Positions 8,624 to 15,888 of a DNA stretch of 45,025 nucleotides are shown here, piece after piece. Position 1 is the first letter of the stretch. Every line of letters begins with the position of its first letter. The stretch comes from UBA4660 sp034408895 (lineage in GTDB: Bacteria; Bacteroidota; Bacteroidia; Flavobacteriales_D; Sanyastnellaceae): the NCBI GenBank assembly GCA_034408895.1, contig JAWXCI010000086.1, forward strand, positions 1 through 45,025, given 5' to 3'. The notes beneath the pieces were generated by a model. The model was not told where the DNA came from. It did no database searches and worked only from the letters and a program-made list of their open reading frames with translations. Made by a program: the position numbers and the translations under genes.

Positions 8624-9391
8624 TTATCGGTTGATATTGATTTGTTGTGAAACACTTTCGCCATTCACTGTTGCTTTCACGATGTACATGCCATTAGAAA
8701 TTTCAGCAGCATTCAATTCGATTTTTGTTGAAGTGAATGTTTGTGCTGCCAAAACTTCTTGGCCGGTAAGTGAAAAAATTTCAACCTGCATTTCGCGTGC
8801 ATCGGTGTTGTTCAGTTCAAGGTTGATGGTTGACGTGGCTGAATTAAAAAATGCATTCATCATCATGTCGTTCTCAACCTGCTCCAGCACATTAACGGGG
8901 CCCAGAAAATCCACAATGATGTCATGAATTTCATCGTCATCACCACTGGAATAACCTACTTCCACAAACAATACTTCATGGTCAGGTCCGCCTACAACCA
9001 CAATAGTTGGCATTCCGAACCCACCGTAGTAAGCCACTTGTGCGGAGCCATCGGTAAATGGCACTGACGGGAAACCATTTTCCTCAACCCATTCCATCAC
9101 CACCTGGCACGGATAACTCGCGGTGAAGCCGAAATGGTACCATTCAACTTTGCCGGGGTATGCAAGTTGCAATTCCTCTACGTGAGGCTTCAACTGGGTT
9201 CCGGCAGTGATGCACGGAGTACAGTTGGTCATAAAGAATTCGATAATCACCACATTGCCCATGTCGAGTGTCTCAAAGAGGTGGTGTGGATTTCCGTTGC
9301 AATCATCCTGCGTGAAATCCATTGCAACATCTTGAGCGTTTGCAAAGGCTACCATTGCTATTGCAGTTAGAAACGTGTAAACTTTTTTCAT
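8624..9391 (-). CDS. T9SS-secreted thioredoxin-fold (TlpA-like) protein
   Basis: A 255-residue secreted protein. Frame-open sequence continues upstream to 9472, but the ATG at 9391 starts a signal peptide (MKKVYTFLTA ... ANAQ), so I chose it; the longer form would overlap the HMA gene. A TlpA/thioredoxin domain covers about 25-165, with active-site CTPC at 57-60 (TNCTPC) and the cis-proline loop GMPTIVV (Pro128). Extra cysteines at 31 and 95 are present. A T9SS type A domain follows (about 185-255, ending NGMYIVKATV). Thioredoxin folds of this kind reduce disulfides or deliver copper-site cysteines in reduced form. Its location directly upstream of a multicopper oxidase fits maturation of copper sites or cysteine-rich partners outside the cell (inference). 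The gap to the oxidase is 60 nt and contains a hairpin. Confidence 0.87.
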   Translation of the reverse strand: MKKVYTFLTAIAMVAFANAQDVAMDFTQDDCNGNPHHLFETLDMGNVVIIEFFMTNCTPCITAGTQLKPHVEELQLAYPGKVEWYHFGFTASYPCQVVMEWVEENGFPSVPFTDGSAQVAYYGGFGMPTIVVVGGPDHEVLFVEVGYSSGDDDEIHDIIVDFLGPVNVLEQVENDMMMNAFFNSATSTINLELNNTDAREMQVEIFSLTGQEVLAAQTFTSTKIELNAAEISNGMYIVKATVNGESVSQQININR

Positions 9392-9432
9392 TGTATTTTG
9401 TTTTTTAATTGTTGATTTTATCATTTGTTGAA

Positions 9433-9786
9433 TCATTGTTTCGATGTTCGGCTGCGGTCGTATTGGCAGCAACCTGGAAGTTGGTTGTAGTTATCCTCGG
9501 TTGCTTTGGCCATTGATGTATCATAACCGGCACCTGCAATAGCCGCGTGTATTTGCTCAATCGAAATTTTTGCAGGCTTGTAAGAGACAGTCAATGTGTA
9601 CGAATCAAGATTGTAATCCGCGTTCACTACGCCTTTAATATCACAGGCCGCTTCGATACGTTCTTCGCACATGGGGCAATCTGCATTTACGAAGAAACTG
9701 GTGGTCTCGGTTTTTTTAGGGAATGTGAAAGAAGTAAGAAGAAGGAAGAGGATGGCCAGGTTCCTTATTTGAATGTGGTTCTTCAA
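9433..9786 (-). CDS. Exported heavy-metal-associated (HMA) domain protein, start codon uncertain
   Basis: A 117-residue protein with an N-terminal hydrophobic segment (NLAILFLLLTSF) and an HMA domain (about 31-92) carrying CPMC at 37-40 in place of the usual MTCxxC, and a C-terminal NQLPGCCQY that could add thiol ligands. HMA domains bind Cu(I) or other soft metals. The start is a problem: the homologous copy at 11979 has ATG-ACG-ACA-TTG, whereas here the ATG reads ATA. The next usable codon is TTG at 9786, which I chose. The frame is open to an ATG at 9936, but that extension (rich in Leu/Gly/Pro, no homology expected) looks non-coding. It is followed after 41 nt by the thioredoxin-like gene. 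It may be an expressed gene with a weak start or one that is beginning to decay. Confidence 0.65.
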   Translation of the reverse strand: MKNHIQIRNLAILFLLLTSFTFPKKTETTSFFVNADCPMCEERIEAACDIKGVVNADYNLDSYTLTVSYKPAKISIEQIHAAIAGAGYDTSMAKATEDNYNQLPGCCQYDRSRTSKQ

Positions 9787-9904
9787 TGTCGTTATTTTTT
9801 TTAAGTGTTCCAGTTGTTTGTTCAAAAACCAGCAGCGGCAAAGTAACGACAGGGGAGTTCCCAGTGGTGTTCCAATTCTTCCCAACAATGTGTATGCTAT
9901 GCTT
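9631..9904 (-). repeat. 274-bp direct repeat, copy A (HMA 5' half plus upstream region)
   Basis: From GCCTTTAATATCACAGGCC (9631) to TATGCTATGCTT (9904) this stretch is highly similar, with scattered point differences, to 11815-12089 in the same orientation. It covers the HMA gene up to the codons for CDIKG and about 118 nt of upstream sequence. Both the coding part and the flanking non-coding part are copied, so the repeat came from a DNA duplication and not from convergence. Confidence 0.85.
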
Positions 9905-9955
9905 GCTTGACTGAAGTAAGTGATGGTACAGGACATTGGTGCGATTTTGCCGGCA

Positions 9956-10112
9956 TCAGGATTTCACTATGCTCATTACTCTGCATTTCTCAGGGCATCT
10001 CCGGCATTGTTCAGCACACTGCTTGCAGTCCATGTGTGCATGTTTATCGCATTCGCTCGCACAGGCATTTGTTGCACTCATCAATGCATGTTTGGAGTTT
10101 ATGCTGAGCCAT
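9956..10112 (-). pseudogene. Decayed four-helix copper-storage (Csp, DUF326-like) gene
   Basis: The minus strand from the ATG at 10112 reads MAQHKLQTCIDECNKC and then runs to a stop in that frame at 10044. In the next frame the sequence continues as ASECDKHAHMDCKQCAEQC and RRCPEKCRVMSIVKS, ending in TGA at 9956. The regular C-x3-C/C-x2-C spacing and the C-terminal HMDCKQCAEQCRRC block match four-helix-bundle copper-binding proteins (Csp family), which store Cu(I) on core cysteines. Known members are about 105-135 residues, so the middle helices are missing as well as the frame. I call it a deletion-plus-frameshift remnant. It lies just upstream of the HMA and oxidase genes and so supports a copper theme for the block. 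Confidence 0.6.
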
Positions 10113-10233
10113 GATTTTAAAAATTTGATGACTTAAATGTTCAGCCAATTAATGCCTTCCGCTGTTATGCAATTTCATGGTTGATTCATTTCATTTACAG
10201 TTCTTCAATCCCTAAACTCTCGTGTTCCCGGAA

Positions 10234-11703
10234 TTAATTTGCTTTTCTGTATTTACAAATCCATGACTCTCCAAGATGAAACTCCTCTCCGTCTTTTATC
10301 AACGTGTTCCCGAATTGCTTCATGGTGTCGGGAAAATTATCCAGCCACAAATCCTTAATCACATAGATGTCTTGCTGTTTGAAAACTTCCTCTGCAACTG
10401 CTCTGTTTCTCACACTGCCCGACCATTCATGCGGTGTCGCTTTAATCAAATCAGGCAGGACACAAGAATTGATGTATGATTCCAGTATTCGGAAATAATT
10501 CCAATGTTGCCCAAACCAGCAAACTGGCGAGCTACCTCAGCGCGAGGTGTTAAGGTTTGTGGCCTTATATATTTCAGATGGTACAGTGAACCAACTCCAC
10601 CAATAAAAACGGTGATGACTAGCAGAGTCAAAAAATATTTCTTCAGCCGGGTGTTCAGTTGCAGATGTTCGAATGAAATTAGGAATGCCAGCCACAGGGT
10701 AATATAGACTGGAATAAAATACCTTCGGGAACACCATTTAGGGAGGACCATTCAGAAATCATGATTACCGCAAAAACAAACACGCTGTCAAGGACAAAAA
10801 AGAGAATCCATTTTTGTTATAATGACTCAGTTTCAGCGAAGGAATTTTAAGAAAGAACATGGAAAGAAGAAAGAGAATCAGGTAAGCATAGACGCTTGTA
10901 AAGAGCTCATCAGATTGGAAGCTGAAAAAATTCCAGATTGTTTTAAGGAAAATTCCAATGGAATCAAGAGTTGTTTCAAAATTGTTGATGCCTGAGTACC
11001 CGATGGATTTCTCAGCATTGCTTTTTGCGTAGTATATAAACAGGGCGGTCAATATTGCGCCCAATATGATGTAGTAGAATTCCATCTTCCTGAAAACCGA
11101 TTCCGTTGGGATCAAACGCCTTTTGAAATTCAGCAGAATGAAAATAGCAAGCAACAGCAGTACAGAAACAATAGAAAGATCCGATACCCAAATAGACAGG
11201 ATGGAAGAACCCGTAGCTGTCAAGAGCAGCAAATGCTTTCTTCGTAATGAAGGATTGTCCCCTTTTGCAAAGAGATAATGCAAAGCAAATGCGACAACAC
11301 CTATAAGGCAATATTGAAGGCCAAGGTTATTCCTCAATAAGTCAATCATATGCATAGGCGGAAAAAACCAAACCACGGCAAATACGATTTTGGTAAGGTT
11401 TGATTTGAACAAAGTTGCAAATCCGAGGAAGCCAACTATTAGCAACAGATAGTGAGTAATGGATTCGGCAGTAAGAGCAGGTAAATCAAATACCTTTAAT
11501 AGGGGCTGGCCAAGCAACGGTACCAGTGAGCCATAACGATCCTGCCCCCAGTAATAAAGGTCCTTTGGAATGTCAAAGTTGTGCAGCATCAAAATGCTGA
11601 CTCCATCGTCAGAGCTCAGAAGCGGATAGTAGAGAGATGAGTAGAAACGAAATGACAGAATAATAATGGTGCAAAGCGCCATATAGTATCCTGTCTTATT
11701 CAC
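10234..11703 (-). pseudogene. Frameshifted polytopic membrane protein (GT-C glycosyltransferase-like)
   Basis: Three consecutive minus-strand frames encode one protein of about 490 residues. Part 1 (11703 to ~10800, GTG start) has about nine membrane segments, with SSDDGVSILM and DRYGSLVPLLGQP in the first external loop. The frame breaks at an A6 run (10796-10801), again near 10730-10745 before RRYFIPVYITLWLAFL, and a third time near 10470 before INSCVLPDLIKATPHEW. The last part is the soluble C-terminal tail ending CKYRKAN at 10234. An acidic first loop, many helices and a C-terminal tail are typical of GT-C transferases or related hypothetical proteins of glycan loci; no exact family was recognised. 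Three breaks in one gene suggest true decay, although homopolymer sequencing errors could explain at least one. It lies between the two direct repeats. Confidence 0.65.
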
Positions 11704-11724
11704 AAATTTATTTTATGCTGTTTC

Positions 11725-11979
11725 TTAGTTTCCGGTTAGTATCATCTGTTTGGTATCAACCAGTTTACCGTCTGCAAGCAAACAGTAAAAGTAAATTCCT
11801 GCTTTGAATTCTGAGCCTTTAATATCACAGGCCGCTTCAATACGTTCTTCGCACATGGGGCAATCACCATTTACGAAGAAGCTGGTGGTCTCGGTTTTTT
11901 TAAAGGATGTGAAAGAAGTAAGAAGAAGGAAGAGGATGGCCAGGTTCATTGTTTGAATGTGATTCTTCAATGTCGTCAT
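11725..11979 (-). pseudogene. Chimeric ORF: HMA N-terminus fused to the tail of a T9SS sorting domain
   Basis: The ATG at 11979 opens an 84-codon frame. Its first ~55 residues copy the HMA protein at 9433-9786 (NLAILFLLLTSF, then NGDCPMCEERIEAACDIKG). Directly after CDIKG the homology stops, and the protein ends SEFKAGIYFYCLLADGK and LVDTKQMILTGN, which is the terminal strand pair of a T9SS type A sorting domain. The join lies at 11814/11815, exactly where the direct repeat ends. The product would have a signal peptide and the CPMC metal motif but only half an HMA fold, plus a sorting tail that is too short to work. I read it as a recombination product of two broken genes; an expressed fusion cannot be excluded because the frame is intact and the ATG is retained. 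Confidence 0.7.
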
Positions 11980-12089
11980 TTTTTTTAAGTATTCCAGTTG
12001 TTTGCTGAAACAACGAGCAACGGTAAAGTAACTACAGGGGAATTCCCGGTGGTGTTTCAATTCTGCCCGACAATCGTGATGCTATGCTT
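11815..12089 (-). repeat. 274-bp direct repeat, copy B
   Basis: This is the second copy of 9631-9904, in the same orientation and about 1.9 kb away. It keeps the upstream non-coding part, the ATG and the first codons of the HMA gene. Its ends coincide with junctions to unrelated material: a T9SS gene tail on one side and a formyltransferase gene tail on the other. Confidence 0.85.
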
Positions 12090-12192
12090 ACCTGTCTCTG
12101 AGATAATGCCACAGGGATGGATGACGCCAATGACTTCTCTTTTGCATTTGTTGTTCATTCCGAAATTTTCCTTGTTGTATATCATCAATGGC
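12088..12192 (-). pseudogene. 3' remnant of a formyltransferase gene
   Basis: The minus strand encodes AIDDIQQGKFRNEQQMQK followed by RSHWRHPSLWHYLRDR and a TAA at 12088-12090. This aligns with the C-terminus of the intact formyltransferase at 17327-18097 (AIDDLQHGRFRNEPQKQK, then GRLWHHPTLWQYLRNR). Similarity also holds at the DNA level. Upstream, after seven more codons, the frame hits a stop, so only about 34 codons of the gene remain. It marks either a former copy of the formyltransferase or a rearrangement that moved the edge of the glycan cluster. Confidence 0.8.
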
Positions 12193-12266
12193 ATGTTGTT
12201 CATCGCTAAATGCTTATTGTTCGTTGCTTGCTGCCAATGTTCATTTCTTTGTCCATCATACAACTC

Positions 12267-13334
12267 ATGGCTGAATCAATTCTAATTACCGGTGGTTGTG
12301 GCTTTGCAGGTTCCAACCTTGCTCTCTTCCTGAAGAAGCGCAGTCCCGCACACCGCATCATTGCTTTCGACAACCTGAGGCGCAGAGGATCGGAACTAAA
12401 CATATCACGGCTGCACGATGCAGGTGTCGAATTCATTCATGGTGATGTGCGCAATGAGGAAGACTTTTATGGTGTCGGTGAAATAACTGCATTGGTGGAA
12501 GCCTCTGCTGAAGCTTCTGTTCTGTCGGGCATTGATGCTTCGCCACGGTATGTCATCAATACTAATCTTGCTGGGGCAGTCCATTGCCTCGACTTCGCAC
12601 AAAAGCACAACGCTAAATTTATCTTTCTTTCGACCAGTCGGGTTTATCCTGTTGCATCGCTCAACCAGATTCAATACACCGAAGGCGAATCGCGTTTTGA
12701 AATATCATCACAACAAATTCTTGGGGGTGTAACGCGAGAGGGAATCAGCGAAAGATTTCCGCTTGAAGGTGCGCGGTCGTTTTATGGTGCAAGCAAACTT
12801 GCAGCAGAGTTGATGATAAAAGAATATGCGGAGTACAACGGGCTTCCTTGTGTGGTCAATCGCTGTGGAGTGTTGGCTGGACCGTGGCAGATGGGCAAAA
12901 TGGATCAGGGAGTGATCGTGTTGTGGCTCGCCCGGCATTTCTGGAAAAAGGAATTGAACTACATCGGGTTTGGTGGTGAGGGAAAACAAGTGCGCGATGT
13001 TTTACACATTGATGATTTGTGCCACCTTGTCCACATGCAGCTGAACGACATAAGTAAATTCAACAACCAGGTATTTAATGTGGGGGGTGGAAGAGATGTA
13101 AGCGTTTCACTGAAAGAGCTAACCGCAATATGCCAGGAGCTAACGGGAAACAAAATCAGCATCGGCATGATTGCAGAAAACCGCGCAGCCGATGTTCCCA
13201 TTTACATCTCTGACAGTTCGAAGATATACTCCCTTTCCGGCTGGTGTCCGCAGAAGACTTTGATGGAAATTCTACAGGAAACTTTCCATTGGTTGAAGAT
13301 GAATGAGGCATCATTAAAGAATATTCTCGCTTAA
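12267..13334 (+). CDS. SDR-family NAD-dependent sugar epimerase/dehydratase (CDP-paratose 2-epimerase-like)
   Basis: A 355-residue extended short-chain dehydrogenase. The Rossmann motif GGCGFAG is at 9-15, the STS/RVYP active-site strand at 122-128 and the catalytic YGASK at 173-177. GKQVRDVLHIDDL near the C-terminal third is typical of CDP-paratose/tyvelose epimerase-like proteins. The frame extends upstream to 12210, but the ATG at 12267 (MAESILITGG) places the nucleotide-binding motif at the usual position, so I chose it. Such enzymes epimerise or dehydrate nucleotide-activated sugars for surface glycans; the exact substrate cannot be read from the sequence. It is the first gene of a five-gene plus-strand run and is followed after 10 nt by a second, divergent SDR. 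Confidence 0.85.
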   Translation: MAESILITGGCGFAGSNLALFLKKRSPAHRIIAFDNLRRRGSELNISRLHDAGVEFIHGDVRNEEDFYGVGEITALVEASAEASVLSGIDASPRYVINTNLAGAVHCLDFAQKHNAKFIFLSTSRVYPVASLNQIQYTEGESRFEISSQQILGGVTREGISERFPLEGARSFYGASKLAAELMIKEYAEYNGLPCVVNRCGVLAGPWQMGKMDQGVIVLWLARHFWKKELNYIGFGGEGKQVRDVLHIDDLCHLVHMQLNDISKFNNQVFNVGGGRDVSVSLKELTAICQELTGNKISIGMIAENRAADVPIYISDSSKIYSLSGWCPQKTLMEILQETFHWLKMNEASLKNILA

Positions 13335-13344
13335 ATCTGCACGA

Positions 13345-14412
13345 ATGAAAATTGCGATCATCACAGGTTCTTCGGGTCTCATTGGTGGAGCATCCGTGGA
13401 GTTCTTCGCGGATAAGTTTGATCTTGTAATTGGCATTGACAACAACCTGCGTTCGTATTTCTTCGGTACTGAAGCATCAACTGAAGGGAACAGAAAAAGG
13501 CTGGAAGAAAAGTTTTCAAATTTCAAATCCTACGATCTTGACATACGCGACTTCGCAGGTATCGAAAAAGTTTTTAGGGAATATAGCAGCGCTATTCATC
13601 TTGTTGTTCACGCTGCTGCACAACCGAGCCACGACTGGGCTGCCCTAGAACCACTCACAGATTTTTCAGTGAATGCCATGGGCACAATAAACATGCTCGA
13701 ACATACAAGGCAACATTGTAAAGAGGCTGTTTTCATTTTCACGAGTACAAACAAAGTTTATGGCGACACGCCTAACCAACTTCCGCTGATCGAACTTGAC
13801 AAACGATGGGAAATTGCAGAACAGCACTCAAGCAAAAATGGCATTGATGAAACCATGAGCATTGACAACAGCCTGCATTCTGTTTTCGGGGCAAGTAAAG
13901 TGGCGGCTGATGTGATGGTGCAGGAATATGGCCGTTACTTCGGAATGAAAACAGGTGTTTTTCGCGGTGGATGCCTCACTGGTCCCCACCACGCTGGCGC
14001 CCCTCTGCATGGCTTCCTGTCTTACCTTATGAAGTGTGCAATCACCGGACAGCACTACCACATTCTTGGTTACAAAGGCAAACAGGTGCGCGACAACATT
14101 CACAGTTTTGACCTGGTGAACATGTTCTGGCATTACTACAACAATCCCAGGCATGGTGAAGTTTACAATGCTGGCGGAGGCAGGCATTCCAACTGTTCGA
14201 TCCTTGAAGCGATTGAAATGTGTGAGAGAATGAGTGGAAGGAAAATGAATATCAGCTACACCGATAGTCACCGCATTGGGGACCACATCTGGTACATCAG
14301 CAATGTCTCGAAATTCAGGAATCATTATCCGCACTGGGAGTATCACCACACATTGGAATCAACTCTTGATGAGATGCATGAACACATGCTAAAACATTTT
14401 TGCAAAGCATAA
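13345..14412 (+). CDS. SDR-family sugar epimerase-like protein with Phe in place of the catalytic Tyr
   Basis: A 355-residue extended SDR paired with the previous gene. It has GSSGLIG at 8-14, STNKVYGD at 134-141 as in CDP-tyvelose epimerase, and GKQVRDNIHSFDL in the C-terminal part. The active-site block reads HSVFGASKVAAD, so position 181 is Phe where SDR enzymes have the Tyr of YxxxK; Lys185 remains. I recall related pairs in other glycan clusters with the same FGASK, so this is probably a family trait and not damage. It may use a different general base or act as a partner subunit of the upstream intact SDR (inference). The next gene starts 1 nt after its stop. Confidence 0.83.
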   Translation: MKIAIITGSSGLIGGASVEFFADKFDLVIGIDNNLRSYFFGTEASTEGNRKRLEEKFSNFKSYDLDIRDFAGIEKVFREYSSAIHLVVHAAAQPSHDWAALEPLTDFSVNAMGTINMLEHTRQHCKEAVFIFTSTNKVYGDTPNQLPLIELDKRWEIAEQHSSKNGIDETMSIDNSLHSVFGASKVAADVMVQEYGRYFGMKTGVFRGGCLTGPHHAGAPLHGFLSYLMKCAITGQHYHILGYKGKQVRDNIHSFDLVNMFWHYYNNPRHGEVYNAGGGRHSNCSILEAIEMCERMSGRKMNISYTDSHRIGDHIWYISNVSKFRNHYPHWEYHHTLESTLDEMHEHMLKHFCKA

Positions 14413-14413
14413 C

Positions 14414-15139
14414 ATGGCGGCCAGTATCCGGGTAAAGCTTGTGAAGAAATTCATTGACCTCAATGAGAAAATATTCTTTGAGCCAAAGCTGAAGTCGTTC
14501 TACCAATCCATCGGGAAAATAAATGTGGTGATTGACATAGGTGCAAATCGCGGCCAAAGCATTGATTTCTTCCTTTCACTGAATCCATCGTGCACCCTCT
14601 ATGCCATAGAACCGAACCCAACGCTTTTTGCATTGCTTGAAGCGAAGTACAAACCGAACAGAAACATCCGACTTTTCAACTTTGGTATTTCAGATGCTGC
14701 GGGTCATAAGATGTTTTTCGAGAACGCTCTCGACTACACTTCTTCATTCGAAGAACTGAACATGGACTCCAGTTACCTTCAGAAAAAAGCAAATGTGCTT
14801 GGAGTGAAGAAGGAAAACCTCGTGATAAACCAATACATGGTAAAGACCCTCACCCTGTCGGATTTCATCCGTCATGCTGAAATCACGACACCAATAGATG
14901 TGGTTAAGATGGATACTGAAGGACACGAATATCATTGCATCGCTGGAGCATTTTCGCACCAACACACCATCCGATTTATCCAACTGGAACATCACAACGA
15001 TGATATGTACAGGAACAAATTTTCGTTTGATGAAATCACGAAATTGCTTGAGGCCAATGGTTTCGAAGAAATGAAAAGAATAAGGCACGGCTTCGGGAAT
15101 TTTGATGAGGTGCTTTTTGTTTCTACCGGCAAACAATGA
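14414..15139 (+). CDS. FkbM-family SAM-dependent methyltransferase
   Basis: A 241-residue soluble protein. SAM motif I is VIDIGANRGQS (39-49), followed by YAIEPNPTLF with the acidic ribose-binding residue, and by VVKMDTEGHE, the characteristic post-motif of FkbM methyltransferases. FkbM-type enzymes O-methylate sugars or polyketides; in glycan clusters they usually methylate a sugar hydroxyl on a nucleotide- or lipid-linked precursor. It starts 1 nt after the second epimerase and overlaps the GT2 gene by 4 nt (ATGA), so these genes are translationally coupled. Length and motifs are complete. Confidence 0.88.
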   Translation: MAASIRVKLVKKFIDLNEKIFFEPKLKSFYQSIGKINVVIDIGANRGQSIDFFLSLNPSCTLYAIEPNPTLFALLEAKYKPNRNIRLFNFGISDAAGHKMFFENALDYTSSFEELNMDSSYLQKKANVLGVKKENLVINQYMVKTLTLSDFIRHAEITTPIDVVKMDTEGHEYHCIAGAFSHQHTIRFIQLEHHNDDMYRNKFSFDEITKLLEANGFEEMKRIRHGFGNFDEVLFVSTGKQ

Positions 15140-15888
15140 AACTCAGTGTAATCATACCTGCCCACAATGAAGAGGACTCCATTGGAGCGACTGTTGCGGC
15201 CATCATCGCTGCTCTTGGGCAACATCAAATAGTACACGAAGTGCTGGTGGTGAATGATAATTCGCAAGACAATACTATGCGTGTCATTGAAAATCTTGCT
15301 GAACAATTTCCAACGCTGAAATTCGTGACCAATGATGGACACCATGGCTACGGCTATGCCGTGCGTTTGGGCCTTGAAAAATTTACCGGTGATTGTGTGG
15401 CCATCATGATGGCGGACAACAGCGACTCGCCCGATGACCTCGTGAAGTTTTACCAGGTGATGATGGAAAAAAAAGTAGATTGTGTATTCGGAACCCGGTG
15501 GAGCAAGGGAGGCAACGTGGTGGACTATCCGTTGCTAAAACGAATCATTAACCGGAGTGCCAACCGCATTATTCGCCTGGTGATGAACATCCGCTACAAT
15601 GACACCACCAACGCATTCAAAATGTACAAGCGTGAAGTGATTAATGGTTTGAAGCCGATTCTCGCCCCACATTTTAACCTCACCATTGAGCTGCCATTGA
15701 AAGCCATCATCCGCGGATACAGTTATGCCATTGTTCCCAACTCTTGGATCAACCGCAAGCATGGAGTCTCGAAATTAAAGATCAAGGAAATGGGTAGCCG
15801 CTATTTTTTCATACTGATGTATTGTTTCATTGAGAAGTATTTTTCCTCAGGTGATTTCAAAAAAGGGAAATGGGAAGAATTCAACTGA
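15136..15888 (+). CDS. Family 2 glycosyltransferase (polyprenyl-phosphate type)
   Basis: A 250-residue GT-A transferase. The N-terminus LSVIIPAHNEEDSIG and VVNDNSQDNT (39-47) bind the nucleotide. The metal-binding block reads MADNSDSPDDL at 92-102, where DPM1-like enzymes usually have DADLQDPP; the first Asp is kept and the rest differs. NDTTNAFKMYKR and a C-terminal ILMYCFIEKYF hydrophobic segment follow. The domain plan is that of dolichol-/undecaprenyl-phosphate glycosyltransferases, which load a sugar on a lipid carrier. The next gene is a GT-C enzyme that would use such a donor, which supports this role. It overlaps its upstream neighbour by 4 nt and the downstream one by 19 nt. Confidence 0.87.
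   Translation: MKLSVIIPAHNEEDSIGATVAAIIAALGQHQIVHEVLVVNDNSQDNTMRVIENLAEQFPTLKFVTNDGHHGYGYAVRLGLEKFTGDCVAIMMADNSDSPDDLVKFYQVMMEKKVDCVFGTRWSKGGNVVDYPLLKRIINRSANRIIRLVMNIRYNDTTNAFKMYKREVINGLKPILAPHFNLTIELPLKAIIRGYSYAIVPNSWINRKHGVSKLKIKEMGSRYFFILMYCFIEKYFSSGDFKKGKWEEFN

Noticed and set aside
12057..12263. Minus-strand frame of 68 codons over the formyltransferase remnant
   Set aside because: It is a different frame from the one with homology to the intact formyltransferase, so it is a shadow of the remnant.
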